From Streptomyces sp. NBC_01116 (GTDB taxonomy: Bacteria; Actinomycetota; Actinomycetes; Streptomycetales; Streptomycetaceae), in assembly GCF_041435495.1 (NCBI RefSeq), contig NZ_CP108644.1, forward strand, positions 248,001-312,000: a stretch of 64,000 nt of DNA, written 5' to 3'. Position numbers and translations under genes: made by a program. Each line of letters starts with the position of its first letter. The first letter of the stretch is position 1. The notes beneath the pieces were generated by a model that saw nothing but the letters and a program-made list of their open reading frames with translations, was not told where the DNA came from and did not search any database. Shown here in pieces: positions 37,086 to 45,479 of the stretch.

Positions 37086-37132
37086 CGAACGACCGTTCGC
37101 CCTGCCGTTGGCCCACGTCCGATGACTCGCCT

Positions 37133-37168
37133 CCGATGGAGCGGGGCCGCGCGGCCCCGCTCCATCGG
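37133..37168 (+). terminator. Strong 16-bp hairpin terminator
   Basis: CCGATGGAGCGGGGCC (37133-37148) pairs perfectly with 37153-37168 across a GCGC loop, 48 nt after the DUF5701 stop. Confidence 0.85.
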
Positions 37169-37469
37169 CGCGAGAACTCCTCCTCGGAGTGCGGTCCCCA
37201 AGCCTCCGTGAGGACTGACCAGTCGCCAGATTCCTTTTATTGCAAGGGGTTTGGAGACTTTGCATCAACGCCTGCGAACTTTGAACACTGCGGTGACGAA
37301 GTATGGACGCCGCCGGTAGAAGCCTCCTACTGTTCTCGGCGCAGCCACCGGAGCCCCTGTCCGGACGAAGCGCTGCCCCACCGCACGAGCCGAACGTTCA
37401 CCCCCGGGCGCCGGGTGGCCCCACCCACCGCCGCGACGCGCCCCTCGCCGCGAGGGGCCAGGAGGAAGA
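37169..37469 (+). other. Promoter region of the large secreted protein
   Basis: About 300 bp without a gene. 37220-37290 is AT-rich for this genome (TTTATTGCAAGGGGTTTGG region) and holds TTGCAA as a -35 candidate, but the -10 is not clear. Close to the start, GCCCCTCG-CCG-CGAGGGGC forms a small hairpin just before the ribosome-binding site GGAGGAAG. Confidence 0.4.
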
Positions 37470-40466
37470 ATGCATCCACGGCCGTTCCACCGTTCCCGCA
37501 GACATCTCACCGGCCTGCTCGTCTCCGCGTTTCTCGTCGGCGCCCTCTCCGCCGTGCCGGCCGCTGCCGCACCGTCGCCGCTGGACGAACTCCCGCCGCA
37601 GGAGCCGGGCGTCACCCTGCGCGTCTTCGATGTGCAGGCCCCCCTCAGCGAGCTGTGCGACATCAAGACCGGACAGACCCCGAACGTCGACAAGTTGATG
37701 CCCGGCATCGACTGGAGTTCACCGGACGTCTTCGGCTTCGACGACCACTTCGTCTCCCAGGTCACCGCCAACCTCACGGTTCCCGAGGACGGTGCGTACG
37801 CCTTCCGCCTGACCAGCGACGACGGTTCGCGGCTGCGGATCGGCGGCTCCACCGTCATCGACCACGACGGGCTGCACGGCGCGGAGCCCAAGGACGGCTC
37901 GGTCGAGCTGACGGCCGGTCACCATCCGCTGCGGATCGACCACTTCGACCGCACCGGTGGTCAGCAGGTCACGCTCGAATGGAAGCCGCCGGGCACCGGG
38001 GAGTTCGCCGTCGTGCCGGACACCGTGCTGAGCACCGACGCCGACGTCGTACGGGTGACGGCACCGGGCCGCAAGGAGTGCGAGGGTGCCCTCGACTCCC
38101 CCGGCGACGGGCTGCCGCTGACCGGGACGCACCCGGACTACGCGCTCACCGATCTGCGGCCGGCGGGCTTCGAACCGCAGGTCACCGCGATGGACTGGCT
38201 GCCGGACGGCCGACTGGCCGTGACCACCTGGGGCGGCACCGACAACACGACCGGCGAGGTCTATCTCCTCGACAACGTCCAGGGCGAGACCGCTCCCGGC
38301 GAGGTGACGGCGGAGAAGGTGGCCGAGGGGCTCAAGGAGCCGATGGGCATCAAGGCCGTCGACGGCAGACTGTACGTGTCGCAGAAGCACGAACTCACCG
38401 AGCTGACCGACACCGACGGTGACGACGTGACCGATGAGCGTCGGACGGTGGCGACCTGGCCGTACGGCGGGAACTTCCACGAGTTCGCCTTCGGTCTGCT
38501 CTACCGGGACGGCTACTTCTACCTGAACCTGTCCGTGGCGATCGACCTGGGCGGGGCGACGACCGACCCGCAGCCCGCGCCGAACCGCGGCTCGACGATC
38601 AAGGTGAACAAGGAGACCGGCGAGGTCGACTACATCGCCGGTGGCCTGCGTACGCCCAACGGCATCGGCTGGGGCCCGGAGGGCGACATGTTCGTCCTCG
38701 ACAACCAGGGCGGCTGGCTGCCCTCCTCGAAGCTGCTCCACATCAAGCAGGACCGCTTCTTCAACCACTACACCAACCCGTCGGGCCCCTTCGACGCGAA
38801 GCCGGTGACCAAGCCGGTGCTGTGGCTGCCGCAGAACGAGATAGCCAACTCCCCCAGTACGCCCCTCCAGATGGACGAGGGCCGGTTCGCCGGGCAGATG
38901 CTGTTCGGCGACGTCACGTACGGCGGTATCCAGCGCGCCTATCTGGAGAAGGTCGACGGCGAGTACCAGGGGGCGGTCTTCCGCTTCACCCAGGGCCTGG
39001 AGGCGGGGGTCAACCGGATCAGCACGGGCCCGGACGGCGCGATCTACGCGGGCGGTCTCGGCGCGGGCGGCAACTGGGGCCAGGAGGGCAAGCTGACCTA
39101 CGGGCTCCAGAAGCTCTCCCCCAGTGGCGACAAGGCCTTCGACATCCTGGCGATGCGCGCGAAGCCGGGCGGCTTCGAGCTGGAGTACACCGAGCCGCTC
39201 TCCGAGGAGACGGCCGCGAAGCTCGCCGAGAGCTACCGGGTCGAGCAGTGGACGTACGCCCCGACCCCCGCCTACGGCGGCCCCAAGATCGACGAGGAGT
39301 CCCTCGACGTCGGTGCGGCCACCCTCTCCGAGGACCGCAAGAAGGTCACGCTGACCATCCCCGGGCTCAAGGCGAACCGTGTGGTCCACGTACGCTCGCC
39401 GCGTCCCTTCAGCTCCGCCGACGGCACGGAGCTGTGGAGCACGGAGGCCTGGTACACCCTCAACTCCCTTCCCGGCGACCAGCCCCCGGCCACCCGGTAC
39501 GAGGCGGAGGAGGCAGCCCTCGGTGGGGGCGCGGGCTTCGACACGGAGCACGCGGGCTACTCGGGCGGCGGCTTCGTCGACGGCTTCGGCAACGAGGGAG
39601 CGTCGGTCGCCTTCGACGTGGAGGCCGGGGAGGCGGGTACGCACGACGTGGGGCTGCGCTACTCCAACGGGCCGGATCCGGCGCCCGGCACCAAGACGGT
39701 GAGCGTCCATGTCAACGGCGAGAAGGTCCGGCAGGTCGAGCTGCTGTCGACCACCGACTGGAAGACCTGGTCGACGGGGACGGAGCAGCTGGAGCTGCGC
39801 AAGGGGCGCAACACGATCACCTACTCCTACGACAGCGGTGACACCGGCCATGTGAACCTCGACATGATCACCGTCCATCCGCAGGGAGCCCGTGTCCAGC
39901 TCTTCGACGGCACGGACCGGGCGGCCTGGCAGCATCCGGACGGGCGGGCACCCGAATGGCCGGTGAGCGGAGGGGAGATGGAGGTCGCCGGCGGGGACCT
40001 GCGTACCAAGCAGGGCTTCCAGGACTTCCGGGCGCACGTCGAGTTCCGGCTGCCGGACCTTCCGCCGGACGTGACCGGCCAGGACCGCGCCAACAGCGGC
40101 GTGTACCTGCAGGAGCGCTACGAGGTGCAGATCCTCGATTCGTACGGTGACACCACGCTCGCCGACAACGAGGCCGGGGCGATCTACACCAAGAAGGCCC
40201 CGGACGTGAACGCCGCCACGGCCCCGGAGACCTGGCAGACGTACGACATCACCTTCCGCGCAGCCCGCTTCGACGCCTCGGGGGCGAAGACGCAGGATGC
40301 CCGGATCAGCGTCGTGTGGAACGGTGTCACCGTCCACGACGACGTGGCCGTGGACGGCACGACCGGCGGCGGAGCGGCCGAGGGTCCGACGGCCGGGGCG
40401 ATCAGGCTCCAGGACCACGGAAGCAAGGTTCGCTACCGCAATGTGTGGGTGGAACCGCTCACTTAG
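37470..40466 (+). CDS. Secreted PA14 / propeller / CBM / DUF1080 multidomain protein
   Basis: 998 residues, ATG at 37470 with GGAGGAAG. Signal peptide to about AAAAP. Domains in order: PA14-like (~60-190: DGAYAFRLTSDDGSRLRIGG), a six-bladed glucose/sorbosone-dehydrogenase-type propeller (~215-600: MDWLPDGRLAVTTWGGTDNT; GLRTPNGIGWGPEGDMFVLD), a CBM6/35-like module (~665-800: YEAEEAALGGGAGFDTEHAG), and a C-terminal DUF1080/3-keto-disaccharide hydrolase-like jelly roll (~803-998: LFDGTDRAAWQHPDG; NSGVYLQERYEVQILDSYG). It probably binds and acts on a plant or microbial polysaccharide. The catalytic step is uncertain: no PQQ-specific ligands were verified. Confidence 0.82.
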   Translation: MHPRPFHRSRRHLTGLLVSAFLVGALSAVPAAAAPSPLDELPPQEPGVTLRVFDVQAPLSELCDIKTGQTPNVDKLMPGIDWSSPDVFGFDDHFVSQVTANLTVPEDGAYAFRLTSDDGSRLRIGGSTVIDHDGLHGAEPKDGSVELTAGHHPLRIDHFDRTGGQQVTLEWKPPGTGEFAVVPDTVLSTDADVVRVTAPGRKECEGALDSPGDGLPLTGTHPDYALTDLRPAGFEPQVTAMDWLPDGRLAVTTWGGTDNTTGEVYLLDNVQGETAPGEVTAEKVAEGLKEPMGIKAVDGRLYVSQKHELTELTDTDGDDVTDERRTVATWPYGGNFHEFAFGLLYRDGYFYLNLSVAIDLGGATTDPQPAPNRGSTIKVNKETGEVDYIAGGLRTPNGIGWGPEGDMFVLDNQGGWLPSSKLLHIKQDRFFNHYTNPSGPFDAKPVTKPVLWLPQNEIANSPSTPLQMDEGRFAGQMLFGDVTYGGIQRAYLEKVDGEYQGAVFRFTQGLEAGVNRISTGPDGAIYAGGLGAGGNWGQEGKLTYGLQKLSPSGDKAFDILAMRAKPGGFELEYTEPLSEETAAKLAESYRVEQWTYAPTPAYGGPKIDEESLDVGAATLSEDRKKVTLTIPGLKANRVVHVRSPRPFSSADGTELWSTEAWYTLNSLPGDQPPATRYEAEEAALGGGAGFDTEHAGYSGGGFVDGFGNEGASVAFDVEAGEAGTHDVGLRYSNGPDPAPGTKTVSVHVNGEKVRQVELLSTTDWKTWSTGTEQLELRKGRNTITYSYDSGDTGHVNLDMITVHPQGARVQLFDGTDRAAWQHPDGRAPEWPVSGGEMEVAGGDLRTKQGFQDFRAHVEFRLPDLPPDVTGQDRANSGVYLQERYEVQILDSYGDTTLADNEAGAIYTKKAPDVNAATAPETWQTYDITFRAARFDASGAKTQDARISVVWNGVTVHDDVAVDGTTGGGAAEGPTAGAIRLQDHGSKVRYRNVWVEPLT

Positions 40467-40494
40467 GTGTACTGACCCGCAGGGTTGGACGGGA

Positions 40495-40543
40495 CGTACG
40501 GTTCCGGGGTGGCGGCGGCAGGCTGTCTCCCGGGAGCCGTACG
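40495..40543 (+). terminator. Hairpin after the large secreted protein
   Basis: CGTACGGTTCCGGG (40495-40508) pairs with CCCGGGAGCCGTACG (40529-40543) with one bulge, 28 nt past the stop codon. Confidence 0.5.
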
Positions 40544-40613
40544 CACCGGCGCCCGGCCGCACGCCGCATCGGCGGTGGCCCCGGCGCCGGGCCCCTCCCG
40601 GTGGGGCCGCCGC

Positions 40614-40619
40614 TATCGT
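40614..40619 (+). promoter_or_regulatory. -10 box (TATCGT) of a leaderless transcript
   Basis: TATCGT lies 6 nt before the GTG start at 40626; no ribosome-binding site is present. Confidence 0.5.
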
Positions 40620-40625
40620 GCTCCC

Positions 40626-41168
40626 GTGACTCCCACCGCGCCGCGTCCGCCGCTGTTCCTCGATGTCGACGGTCCCCTCATCCCCTTCGGTGCCACGTCC
40701 CGCCCCCACCCGACCTACGGGACGGCCCCCGGGACTCCGGGTACCGGCGCGAATCCGCTGCTGAACAGGATCGATCCCCGGCACGGGCCGCGGCTCGCGG
40801 CGCTGCCGTGCGAGCTGGTGTGGGCGACCACGTGGAGGGAGGACGCGAACGCGTGGATCGCTCCTCGCATAGGACTGCCGCCGCTGCCCGTCGTCCACTG
40901 GCCGGAACCCGCCGAGGGCGCGGCCGGACGGGAGGACCGGGACGTGCGGGACGGGCTCCACGGGAAGACCCGCGCCCTCGTCGCACGGGCCGCCGGCCGT
41001 CCTTTCGTCTGGGTCGACGACGAGATCACGGACACCGATCGATCCTGGTTCGCCGCGCACCACCCCGGCCCGGCCCTGCTCCACCGGGTGGATCCCGGGC
41101 GAGGCCTGGCGGACAGCGACTACACGGCTCTCGACGCCTGGCTGCGGCGCGTGGCGGACGGCGCGTAG
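40626..41168 (+). CDS. HAD-like (Swiss-army-knife RNA repair type) protein
   Basis: 180 residues from a GTG at 40626, leaderless. PPLFLDVDGPLIPFG holds the HAD DxD nucleophile motif. ELVWATTWREDANAWIAPRI and GKTRALVARAAGRPFVWVDD with DEITDTDRSWFAAH give the Thr, Lys and acidic motifs of HAD phosphatase-like domains. Short proteins of this pattern are annotated as HAD domain in Swiss Army Knife RNA repair proteins. Stand-alone and monocistronic. The substrate is unknown. Confidence 0.78.
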   Translation: MTPTAPRPPLFLDVDGPLIPFGATSRPHPTYGTAPGTPGTGANPLLNRIDPRHGPRLAALPCELVWATTWREDANAWIAPRIGLPPLPVVHWPEPAEGAAGREDRDVRDGLHGKTRALVARAAGRPFVWVDDEITDTDRSWFAAHHPGPALLHRVDPGRGLADSDYTALDAWLRRVADGA

Positions 41169-41171
41169 GCC

Positions 41172-41189
41172 CCGCCGCCGCGGCGGCGG
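41172..41189. terminator. Perfect GC palindrome between convergent genes
   Basis: CCGCCGCCGCGGCGGCGG, an 18-bp self-complementary stretch 3 nt after the HAD stop and 10 nt before the stop of the convergent DUF998 gene. Likely a shared terminator. Confidence 0.45.
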
Positions 41190-41199
41190 CTTCGCTCCG

Positions 41200-41784
41200 T
41201 CAGGCCGCGGTTCTCCGGCAGGAGACGACCACCAGGAACGGCCACAGGGCCTGGAGGGACGTCACCACGCGCTCGGCGACGCCCGGCGCACCCGCGCTCT
41301 GGAGCTCCGCCAGGAACCACAGAGCGCTCGCGCCCATCAACGCGCTCGCGACGAGCGACACATCGAGCCTCAGCCCCCACGGCACCGGCCTCCGGTCCCG
41401 GACGGCGGCCAGCGGTGGCCACACCGCCAGCAGCACGAGGCCGATGGTGGACACGGCCCCGTGCTCCAACGCCCCGCCGCTGCTCGGTGCGGGCACCAGG
41501 GTCAGGGCCAGTGCGCACAGTCCGCCCCCGGCCAGCGCCACCCGCCCGGCGGGCGCCGCCGGACGGAGCGCGTGCGCCGTCACCACGTAGCACGTCCCCA
41601 GCACCAGCAGCATCCCCGTCATCAGCCAGTAGCTGGCGGCGCCGTAGGAGGCCAGCACGCTCAGGGTCTGCCCTGCGGGGTCGTACTCCGGCCCCTGGCG
41701 CAGTTGCGCAATCGTCCAGGAGCCGACCAGAAGGACGGGGGCGCATCCGGAGGAGACCAAGGCCCACCAGGGAGCAGATCGCAT
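41200..41784 (-). CDS. DUF998 family membrane protein
   Basis: 194 residues with about six transmembrane helices (ALVSSGCAPVLLVGSWTIAQ, ASYWLMTGMLLVLGTCYVVT, VALAGGGLCALALTLVPAPS, VSTIGLVLLAVWPPLAAVRD, VASALMGASALWFLAELQ, SLQALWPFLVVVSC). The pattern DPAGQTLSVLAS and the His/Ser between helices 3 and 4 (EHGAVSTIG) fit DUF998, whose function is unknown. The ATG at 41784 follows a near-consensus TATGAT box by six nt, so a leaderless mRNA is likely. Confidence 0.82.
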   Translation of the reverse strand: MRSAPWWALVSSGCAPVLLVGSWTIAQLRQGPEYDPAGQTLSVLASYGAASYWLMTGMLLVLGTCYVVTAHALRPAAPAGRVALAGGGLCALALTLVPAPSSGGALEHGAVSTIGLVLLAVWPPLAAVRDRRPVPWGLRLDVSLVASALMGASALWFLAELQSAGAPGVAERVVTSLQALWPFLVVVSCRRTAA

Positions 41785-41790
41785 CGAACC

Positions 41791-41796
41791 ATCATA
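41791..41796 (-). promoter_or_regulatory. -10 box (TATGAT) of the leaderless DUF998 gene
   Basis: TATGAT on the minus strand, 6 nt from the ATG at 41784, one mismatch from TATAAT. Confidence 0.6.
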
Positions 41797-41848
41797 AATG
41801 TGGGCACCTCGCCCCCTGCTGACATCCGCCCGGCGGCGGTCGGGGCGT

Positions 41849-42196
41849 TCAGGCCGACAGCACGCGCAGGGCCAGCGCGGCGACGGCCAGCAGGGCGAGC
41901 ACCACGGGCGGCGCGATCTCGTAGTCCTTGACGCGCAGGTGGGTGACGACGGCTCCGATGAAGTAGAGGACGACGCCGACGGCAGCGGCGGCTCCGATCA
42001 GCGGCACACCGAGGCCGATCAGAAGACCGAGGGCGCCGGCCGCCTTGAGCGAGGCCAGCCACGGGAACCAGGTGCCGGGGACGCCCACCTTGCCCATCGA
42101 GGCCGTGATGGCCTCGTTGCGCGTGAACGTCAGCACGGAGGAAGCGCCGAGCGCGAAGGCGAGAAGGACGCCGACCACGGCGTAGGCGATGAACAT
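41849..42196 (-). CDS. DoxX-like small membrane protein
   Basis: 115 residues from an ATG at 42196 with GAGG upstream. Four transmembrane helices: FIAYAVVGVLLAFALGASSV, PWLASLKAAGALGLLIGLGV, PLIGAAAAVGVVLYFIGAVV, and PPVVLALLAVAALALRV. KVGVPGTWFPWLASLKAAGA matches the DoxX family signature around the second helix. Function is unclear; DoxX proteins are linked to thiol and oxidative stress. Divergent from a MarR gene, which most likely represses it through the symmetric sites between them. Confidence 0.82.
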   Translation of the reverse strand: MFIAYAVVGVLLAFALGASSVLTFTRNEAITASMGKVGVPGTWFPWLASLKAAGALGLLIGLGVPLIGAAAAVGVVLYFIGAVVTHLRVKDYEIAPPVVLALLAVAALALRVLSA

Positions 42197-42209
42197 GGTT
42201 ACCTCGGAA

Positions 42210-42243
42210 TCATCAATGATGTGAATGGCTAGATCGTTGATGA
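42210..42243. promoter_or_regulatory. MarR operator candidates between doxX-like and marR genes
   Basis: CATCAATGATG (42211-42221) is a perfect 11-bp palindrome and TCATCAA at 42210 pairs with TTGATGA at 42237-42243. Next to it ATCGTT (42233-42238) pairs with AACGAT (42249-42254). An outer TCGGAA/TTCCGA pair frames the region. The AT-rich block differs sharply from the surrounding DNA. Confidence 0.6.
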
Positions 42244-42282
42244 CTATAAACGATTTCCGAGCTTCCACAATGTGCGCCCTGA

Positions 42283-42288
42283 TACCGT
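42283..42288 (+). promoter_or_regulatory. -10 box (TACCGT) of the leaderless marR gene
   Basis: TACCGT is 6 nt before the ATG at 42295, so the mRNA probably starts at the ATG. Confidence 0.45.
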
Positions 42289-42294
42289 GGTGGA

Positions 42295-42786
42295 ATGCCA
42301 GCTCAGGACAGGGCCGCCCAGCCATCGGCGGGGTCTTCGACGTCTCCCGGCGATCCGGGCTACCGCCTCGAATTCCTGCTCGCCTACCACGGCAACGCGA
42401 CGCAGACCCTCATCCACAAGGCGCTCGCGGCCACCGGGCTCACCCCGCGGCACATGATGACGCTCCTGCAGCTCGCCGACGGGCCGGTCACGCAGAAGGC
42501 GCTGATCGAGAGGCTCGACGTCGACCCCAGCGTCCTCGTGGCCCTCCTCAATGATCTGGAGGGCGACGACCTCCTACGCCGCCGTCGCGACCCCGCCGAC
42601 CGGCGCCGCCACATCGTCGAGATCACGCCGCGGGGCGCCGCACAGCTGCGGACCTCCGACACGGCACTCGACACCGTGGAGCACGAACTCTTCGCGGACC
42701 TGTCCGAGCGCGACCGGGCCACGCTGCGCCGGCTGCTGGGCAAGCTGCGGACCTCTCCGCAGGACTTCAGCTGCACGGAGGAATGA
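42295..42786 (+). CDS. MarR family transcriptional regulator
   Basis: 163 residues. Winged HTH: TGLTPRHMMTLLQLADGPVT, QKALIERLDVDPSVLVALLN, wing RRRRDPADRRRHIVEITPRG. The C-terminal helices mediate dimerisation. A single Cys (DFSCTEE) at the extreme C-terminus is the only one, so redox sensing in OhrR style is unlikely. It diverges from the DoxX-like gene and probably controls it and itself. Confidence 0.86.
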   Translation: MPAQDRAAQPSAGSSTSPGDPGYRLEFLLAYHGNATQTLIHKALAATGLTPRHMMTLLQLADGPVTQKALIERLDVDPSVLVALLNDLEGDDLLRRRRDPADRRRHIVEITPRGAAQLRTSDTALDTVEHELFADLSERDRATLRRLLGKLRTSPQDFSCTEE

Positions 42787-42812
42787 GCCCCGCGCTGACC
42801 GACGCCGTCGGC

Positions 42813-43622
42813 TCAGATCACGGTGCCCTCCGGGGCCGCCCCGGTCTCCGCCCGCCGGATGGGCATCATCGTCTCCACCGCCTCCTGCGCGAGGTGGTCG
42901 AGGATCAGCCGGTTGACCAGCGCCGGCTTCTCCAGCGGGGCCAGGTGGGACGCCCCGGGAACGACGGCCAGCCCGGCGTCCGGGATCGCGCGGTACAGGG
43001 CCGTCGTGTGCTCCAGCGTCATCAGGTCGTCATCGCCGACCATGACGAGGGTGGGCGCCTCGACGCGGGCCAGGTCCTCCGCCGTCAGCGCCGGCTGCGT
43101 GCGCCACATGTCGACCACCTTCGCGGCGACCACCGGCCAGTGGTCCGCGCCGTCCGGTGAGACGGGTTCGTACATCTCCCGGAAGAAGGCGAGATCCGGC
43201 GCGGCGGGGGTCATCGCGTCGAGCATCGACGGCTCGACGAAGCACTCGGTCCCCGGCCGGAAATTGGCCCCCATCGCCACGGCCCTGCGGACGAGGTCGG
43301 GACGGTCCATCGCGACGAGCAGCGCGACGACTCCCCCGTCGCTCCAGCCCACCAGATGTGCCGGTCCCCCGACGACCCGCTCCAGGAAGGCCACGGTGTC
43401 GTCGGCCATGTCCTGGTACGTCAGCGGTCCCGCGACGTCGGCCGTGTGCCCGTGGGCGCGGCGTTCCGGCAGATACACGCGATGGGCGGCGGCGAGGTCG
43501 GCGCGCTGTGCTCCCCACGTGTCGTTGGTGCAGAAGCCGCCGTGCAGCAGCACCAGCGGGTCGCCGGCCCCCTCGGTCTCGTACCAGGTCCTGACGCCGG
43601 GCAGATCCGCGTACTCACCCAT
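42813..43622 (-). CDS. Alpha/beta-fold hydrolase
   Basis: 269 residues from an ATG at 43622 with GGAGG nine nt upstream. LVLLHGGFCTNDTWGAQ (oxyanion HGG), nucleophile elbow in LVGWSDGGVVALL (Ser of GWSDG), acid in MVGDDDLMT, and His in VPGASHLAPLEKP. Typical length for the haloperoxidase/epoxide-hydrolase-like group. Substrate unknown. Convergent with the MarR gene; a small hairpin (CTGACCGAC / GTCGGCTCAG, 42797-42818) lies at the shared end. Confidence 0.87.
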   Translation of the reverse strand: MGEYADLPGVRTWYETEGAGDPLVLLHGGFCTNDTWGAQRADLAAAHRVYLPERRAHGHTADVAGPLTYQDMADDTVAFLERVVGGPAHLVGWSDGGVVALLVAMDRPDLVRRAVAMGANFRPGTECFVEPSMLDAMTPAAPDLAFFREMYEPVSPDGADHWPVVAAKVVDMWRTQPALTAEDLARVEAPTLVMVGDDDLMTLEHTTALYRAIPDAGLAVVPGASHLAPLEKPALVNRLILDHLAQEAVETMMPIRRAETGAAPEGTVI

Positions 43623-43801
43623 CGTTCCGGGCCTCCCCGGGGCAGTCGTCCTCGTGGTCCCCGTTCTCCGTCCAGTCTGCGCCGCGGTCCCGCGGGCCGC
43701 CATGCGGAGCCCGCGCGGTGACGTCCGTGGGACCCTCGCGAGCAGACCGCGGGCTCGTCCCCGGCCCGCCGAAAAGATTTCGAGAGGTTTTCGGGCGACG
43801 A

Positions 43802-43828
43802 TGTCGAGAACCCGAATCCGGCTCCGTC
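43802..43828 (+). promoter_or_regulatory. Probable ECF42-dependent promoter
   Basis: TGTCGA (43802-43807) and CGTC (43825-43828) are separated by exactly 17 nt, about 50 bp upstream of the DGPF gene. Published work on Streptomyces ECF42 reports TGTCGA at -35 and CG(A/T)C at -10, and both match exactly, which indicates positive autoregulation. Confidence 0.75.
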
Positions 43829-43879
43829 CCTGGAGTGAGAGCGGCCGCGATGGGCCGCACAGCACCGAGGAGTACCACC

Positions 43880-44287
43880 ATGGCCAAGTACCTTCTGCTC
43901 AAGCACTACCGCGGAGCCCCGGCCTCGGTCAACGACGTACCGATGGACCGGTGGACGCCCGAGGAGATCTCGGCGCACATGCAGTACATGCAGGACTTCG
44001 CGGACCGGTTGGAGAAGACCGGTGAGTTCGTCGTCGGTCAGGCGCTCGCCCCCGAGGGCGCGTGGGTCCGGTACGACGGCGAGGGCCGCCCGCCGGTCAC
44101 CGACGGACCGTTCGCCGAGACCAAGGACCTCATCGCCGGCTGGATGATCATCGACGTCGACGGCTACGACCGCGCCGTCGAACTGGCCGGGGAGCTGTCG
44201 GCCGCCCCGGGGGCGGGCGGAAAGCCGATCCACGAGTGGCTGGAGGTCCGCCCGTTCCTGTCCGCGCCGCCCACCGTCACGGAGTGA
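43880..44287 (+). CDS. DGPF/YciI-family protein
   Basis: 135 residues, ATG at 43880 after GAGGAG. A single YciI domain with the DGPFAETKDLIAGW motif near residues 75-88 that names the DGPF family. The N-terminal MAKYLLLKHYRGAP is the first strand. These proteins are encoded next to ECF42 sigma factors in many bacteria, and their biochemical activity is unknown. Seven nt separate it from the sigma gene, and a match to the ECF42 promoter lies upstream. Confidence 0.9.
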   Translation: MAKYLLLKHYRGAPASVNDVPMDRWTPEEISAHMQYMQDFADRLEKTGEFVVGQALAPEGAWVRYDGEGRPPVTDGPFAETKDLIAGWMIIDVDGYDRAVELAGELSAAPGAGGKPIHEWLEVRPFLSAPPTVTE

Positions 44288-44294
44288 CGCCACG

Positions 44295-45434
44295 ATGAAC
44301 GAGGCGCTCCTGCGGAGCCTCACACCGAGCGTCCTCGGAATCCTCGTCCGCCGCGGAGCAGACTTCGCGGCGGCCGAGGACGCCGTGCAGGAAGCCCTGA
44401 TCGAGGCGGTCCGGGTATGGCCGGACGAGCGACCGCGCGACCCGAAGGGCTGGCTGGTCACCGTGGCCTGGCGGCGGTTCCTCGACGCGACCCGGGCGGA
44501 GACCGCCCGGCGGCGGCGGGAGGACCTCGCCGACGAGGAGCCCGCACCCGGCCCCGTGCCGGCGGTGGACGACACGCTCCAGCTCTATTTCCTGTGCGCC
44601 CACCCCTCGCTGACCCCGTCGTCCGCCGTCGCGCTCACCCTGCGGGCCGTCGGCGGGCTCACGACGCGCCAGATCGCCCGGGCCTACCTGGTGCCCGAGG
44701 CGACCATGGCGCAGCGGATCAGCCGGGCGAAGCGCACCGTCTCCGGCGTGGCGTTCGATCAGCCCGGCGACGTCGCGACCGTGCTGCGCGTCCTGTATCT
44801 GGTCTTCAACGAGGGCTATTCCGGCGACGTCGACCTCGCCGCCGAGGCCATCCGGATCACCCGGCAGCTCGCGGCGGCGATCGACCACCCGGAGGTGGCG
44901 GGGCTGCTCGCCCTCATGCTGCTCCACCACGCCCGCCGCGCCACCCGGACCGCGCCCGACGGAAGTCTGGTGCCGCTCGCCGAGCAGGACCGGGGCCGCT
45001 GGGACACCGGGGCGATCACCGAGGGCGTCGGGATCCTCCAGGCGGCCCTCGCCCGCGACCGGCTGGGCGAGTTCCAGGCCCAGGCCGCGATCGCGGCGCT
45101 CCACGCCGACGCGCCGACCGCCGGGGAGACCGACTGGGTGCAGATCGTCGAGTGGTACGACGAGCTGACGGGCCTGACCGACAGCCCGGTCGTCCGGCTC
45201 AACCGTGCGGTCGCCGTGGGCGAGGCCGACGGACCGCGCGCCGGACTGAGCGAACTCGCTTCGCTGAGCGACACGTTGCCCCGCCACACGGCGGTGGCGG
45301 CGTATCTCCACGAGCGCGACGGCGACCTGCCGAAGGCGGCCCGGCTGTACGCGGAGGCCGCCCACAAGGCCCCCACGCTCGCCGAGCGCGACCACCTCAC
45401 GCGCCAGGCCGCCCGGCTGAACGCCGGTCTGTGA
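44295..45434 (+). CDS. ECF42-type RNA polymerase sigma factor
   Basis: 379 residues. Sigma2 region: RRGADFAAAEDAVQEALIEA with PKGWLVTVAWRRFLDATRAE. Sigma4 region: HPSLTPSSAVALTLRAVGGL, TTRQIARAYLVPEATMAQRI. The long C-terminal extension (~residues 175-379: VLRVLYLVFNEGYSGDVDLA, DWVQIVEWYDELTGL, AAYLHERDGDLPKAARLY) is characteristic of ECF42 (DUF6596-like, TPR-like), and is thought to control activity in place of an anti-sigma factor. Co-transcribed with the DGPF protein and probably activates its own promoter at 43802. Confidence 0.92.
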   Translation: MNEALLRSLTPSVLGILVRRGADFAAAEDAVQEALIEAVRVWPDERPRDPKGWLVTVAWRRFLDATRAETARRRREDLADEEPAPGPVPAVDDTLQLYFLCAHPSLTPSSAVALTLRAVGGLTTRQIARAYLVPEATMAQRISRAKRTVSGVAFDQPGDVATVLRVLYLVFNEGYSGDVDLAAEAIRITRQLAAAIDHPEVAGLLALMLLHHARRATRTAPDGSLVPLAEQDRGRWDTGAITEGVGILQAALARDRLGEFQAQAAIAALHADAPTAGETDWVQIVEWYDELTGLTDSPVVRLNRAVAVGEADGPRAGLSELASLSDTLPRHTAVAAYLHERDGDLPKAARLYAEAAHKAPTLAERDHLTRQAARLNAGL

Positions 45435-45454
45435 CGCTGACGGATCGACCGCGC

Positions 45455-45479
45455 CCTCCGCACCCACCGCGTGCGGAGG
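45455..45479 (+). terminator. Terminator of the ECF42 operon
   Basis: CCTCCGCAC (45455-45463) pairs perfectly with GTGCGGAGG (45471-45479), loop 7 nt, 21 nt past the sigma factor stop. Confidence 0.7.

Noticed and set aside
37719..41084. A 1121-codon minus-strand frame
   Set aside because: It overlaps the PA14/propeller protein and the HAD gene, which have clear domains; antisense shadow.
42797..42818. Separate terminator between the MarR and hydrolase genes
   Set aside because: The hairpin is short, bulged and overlaps the hydrolase stop codon; noted in the hydrolase entry only.
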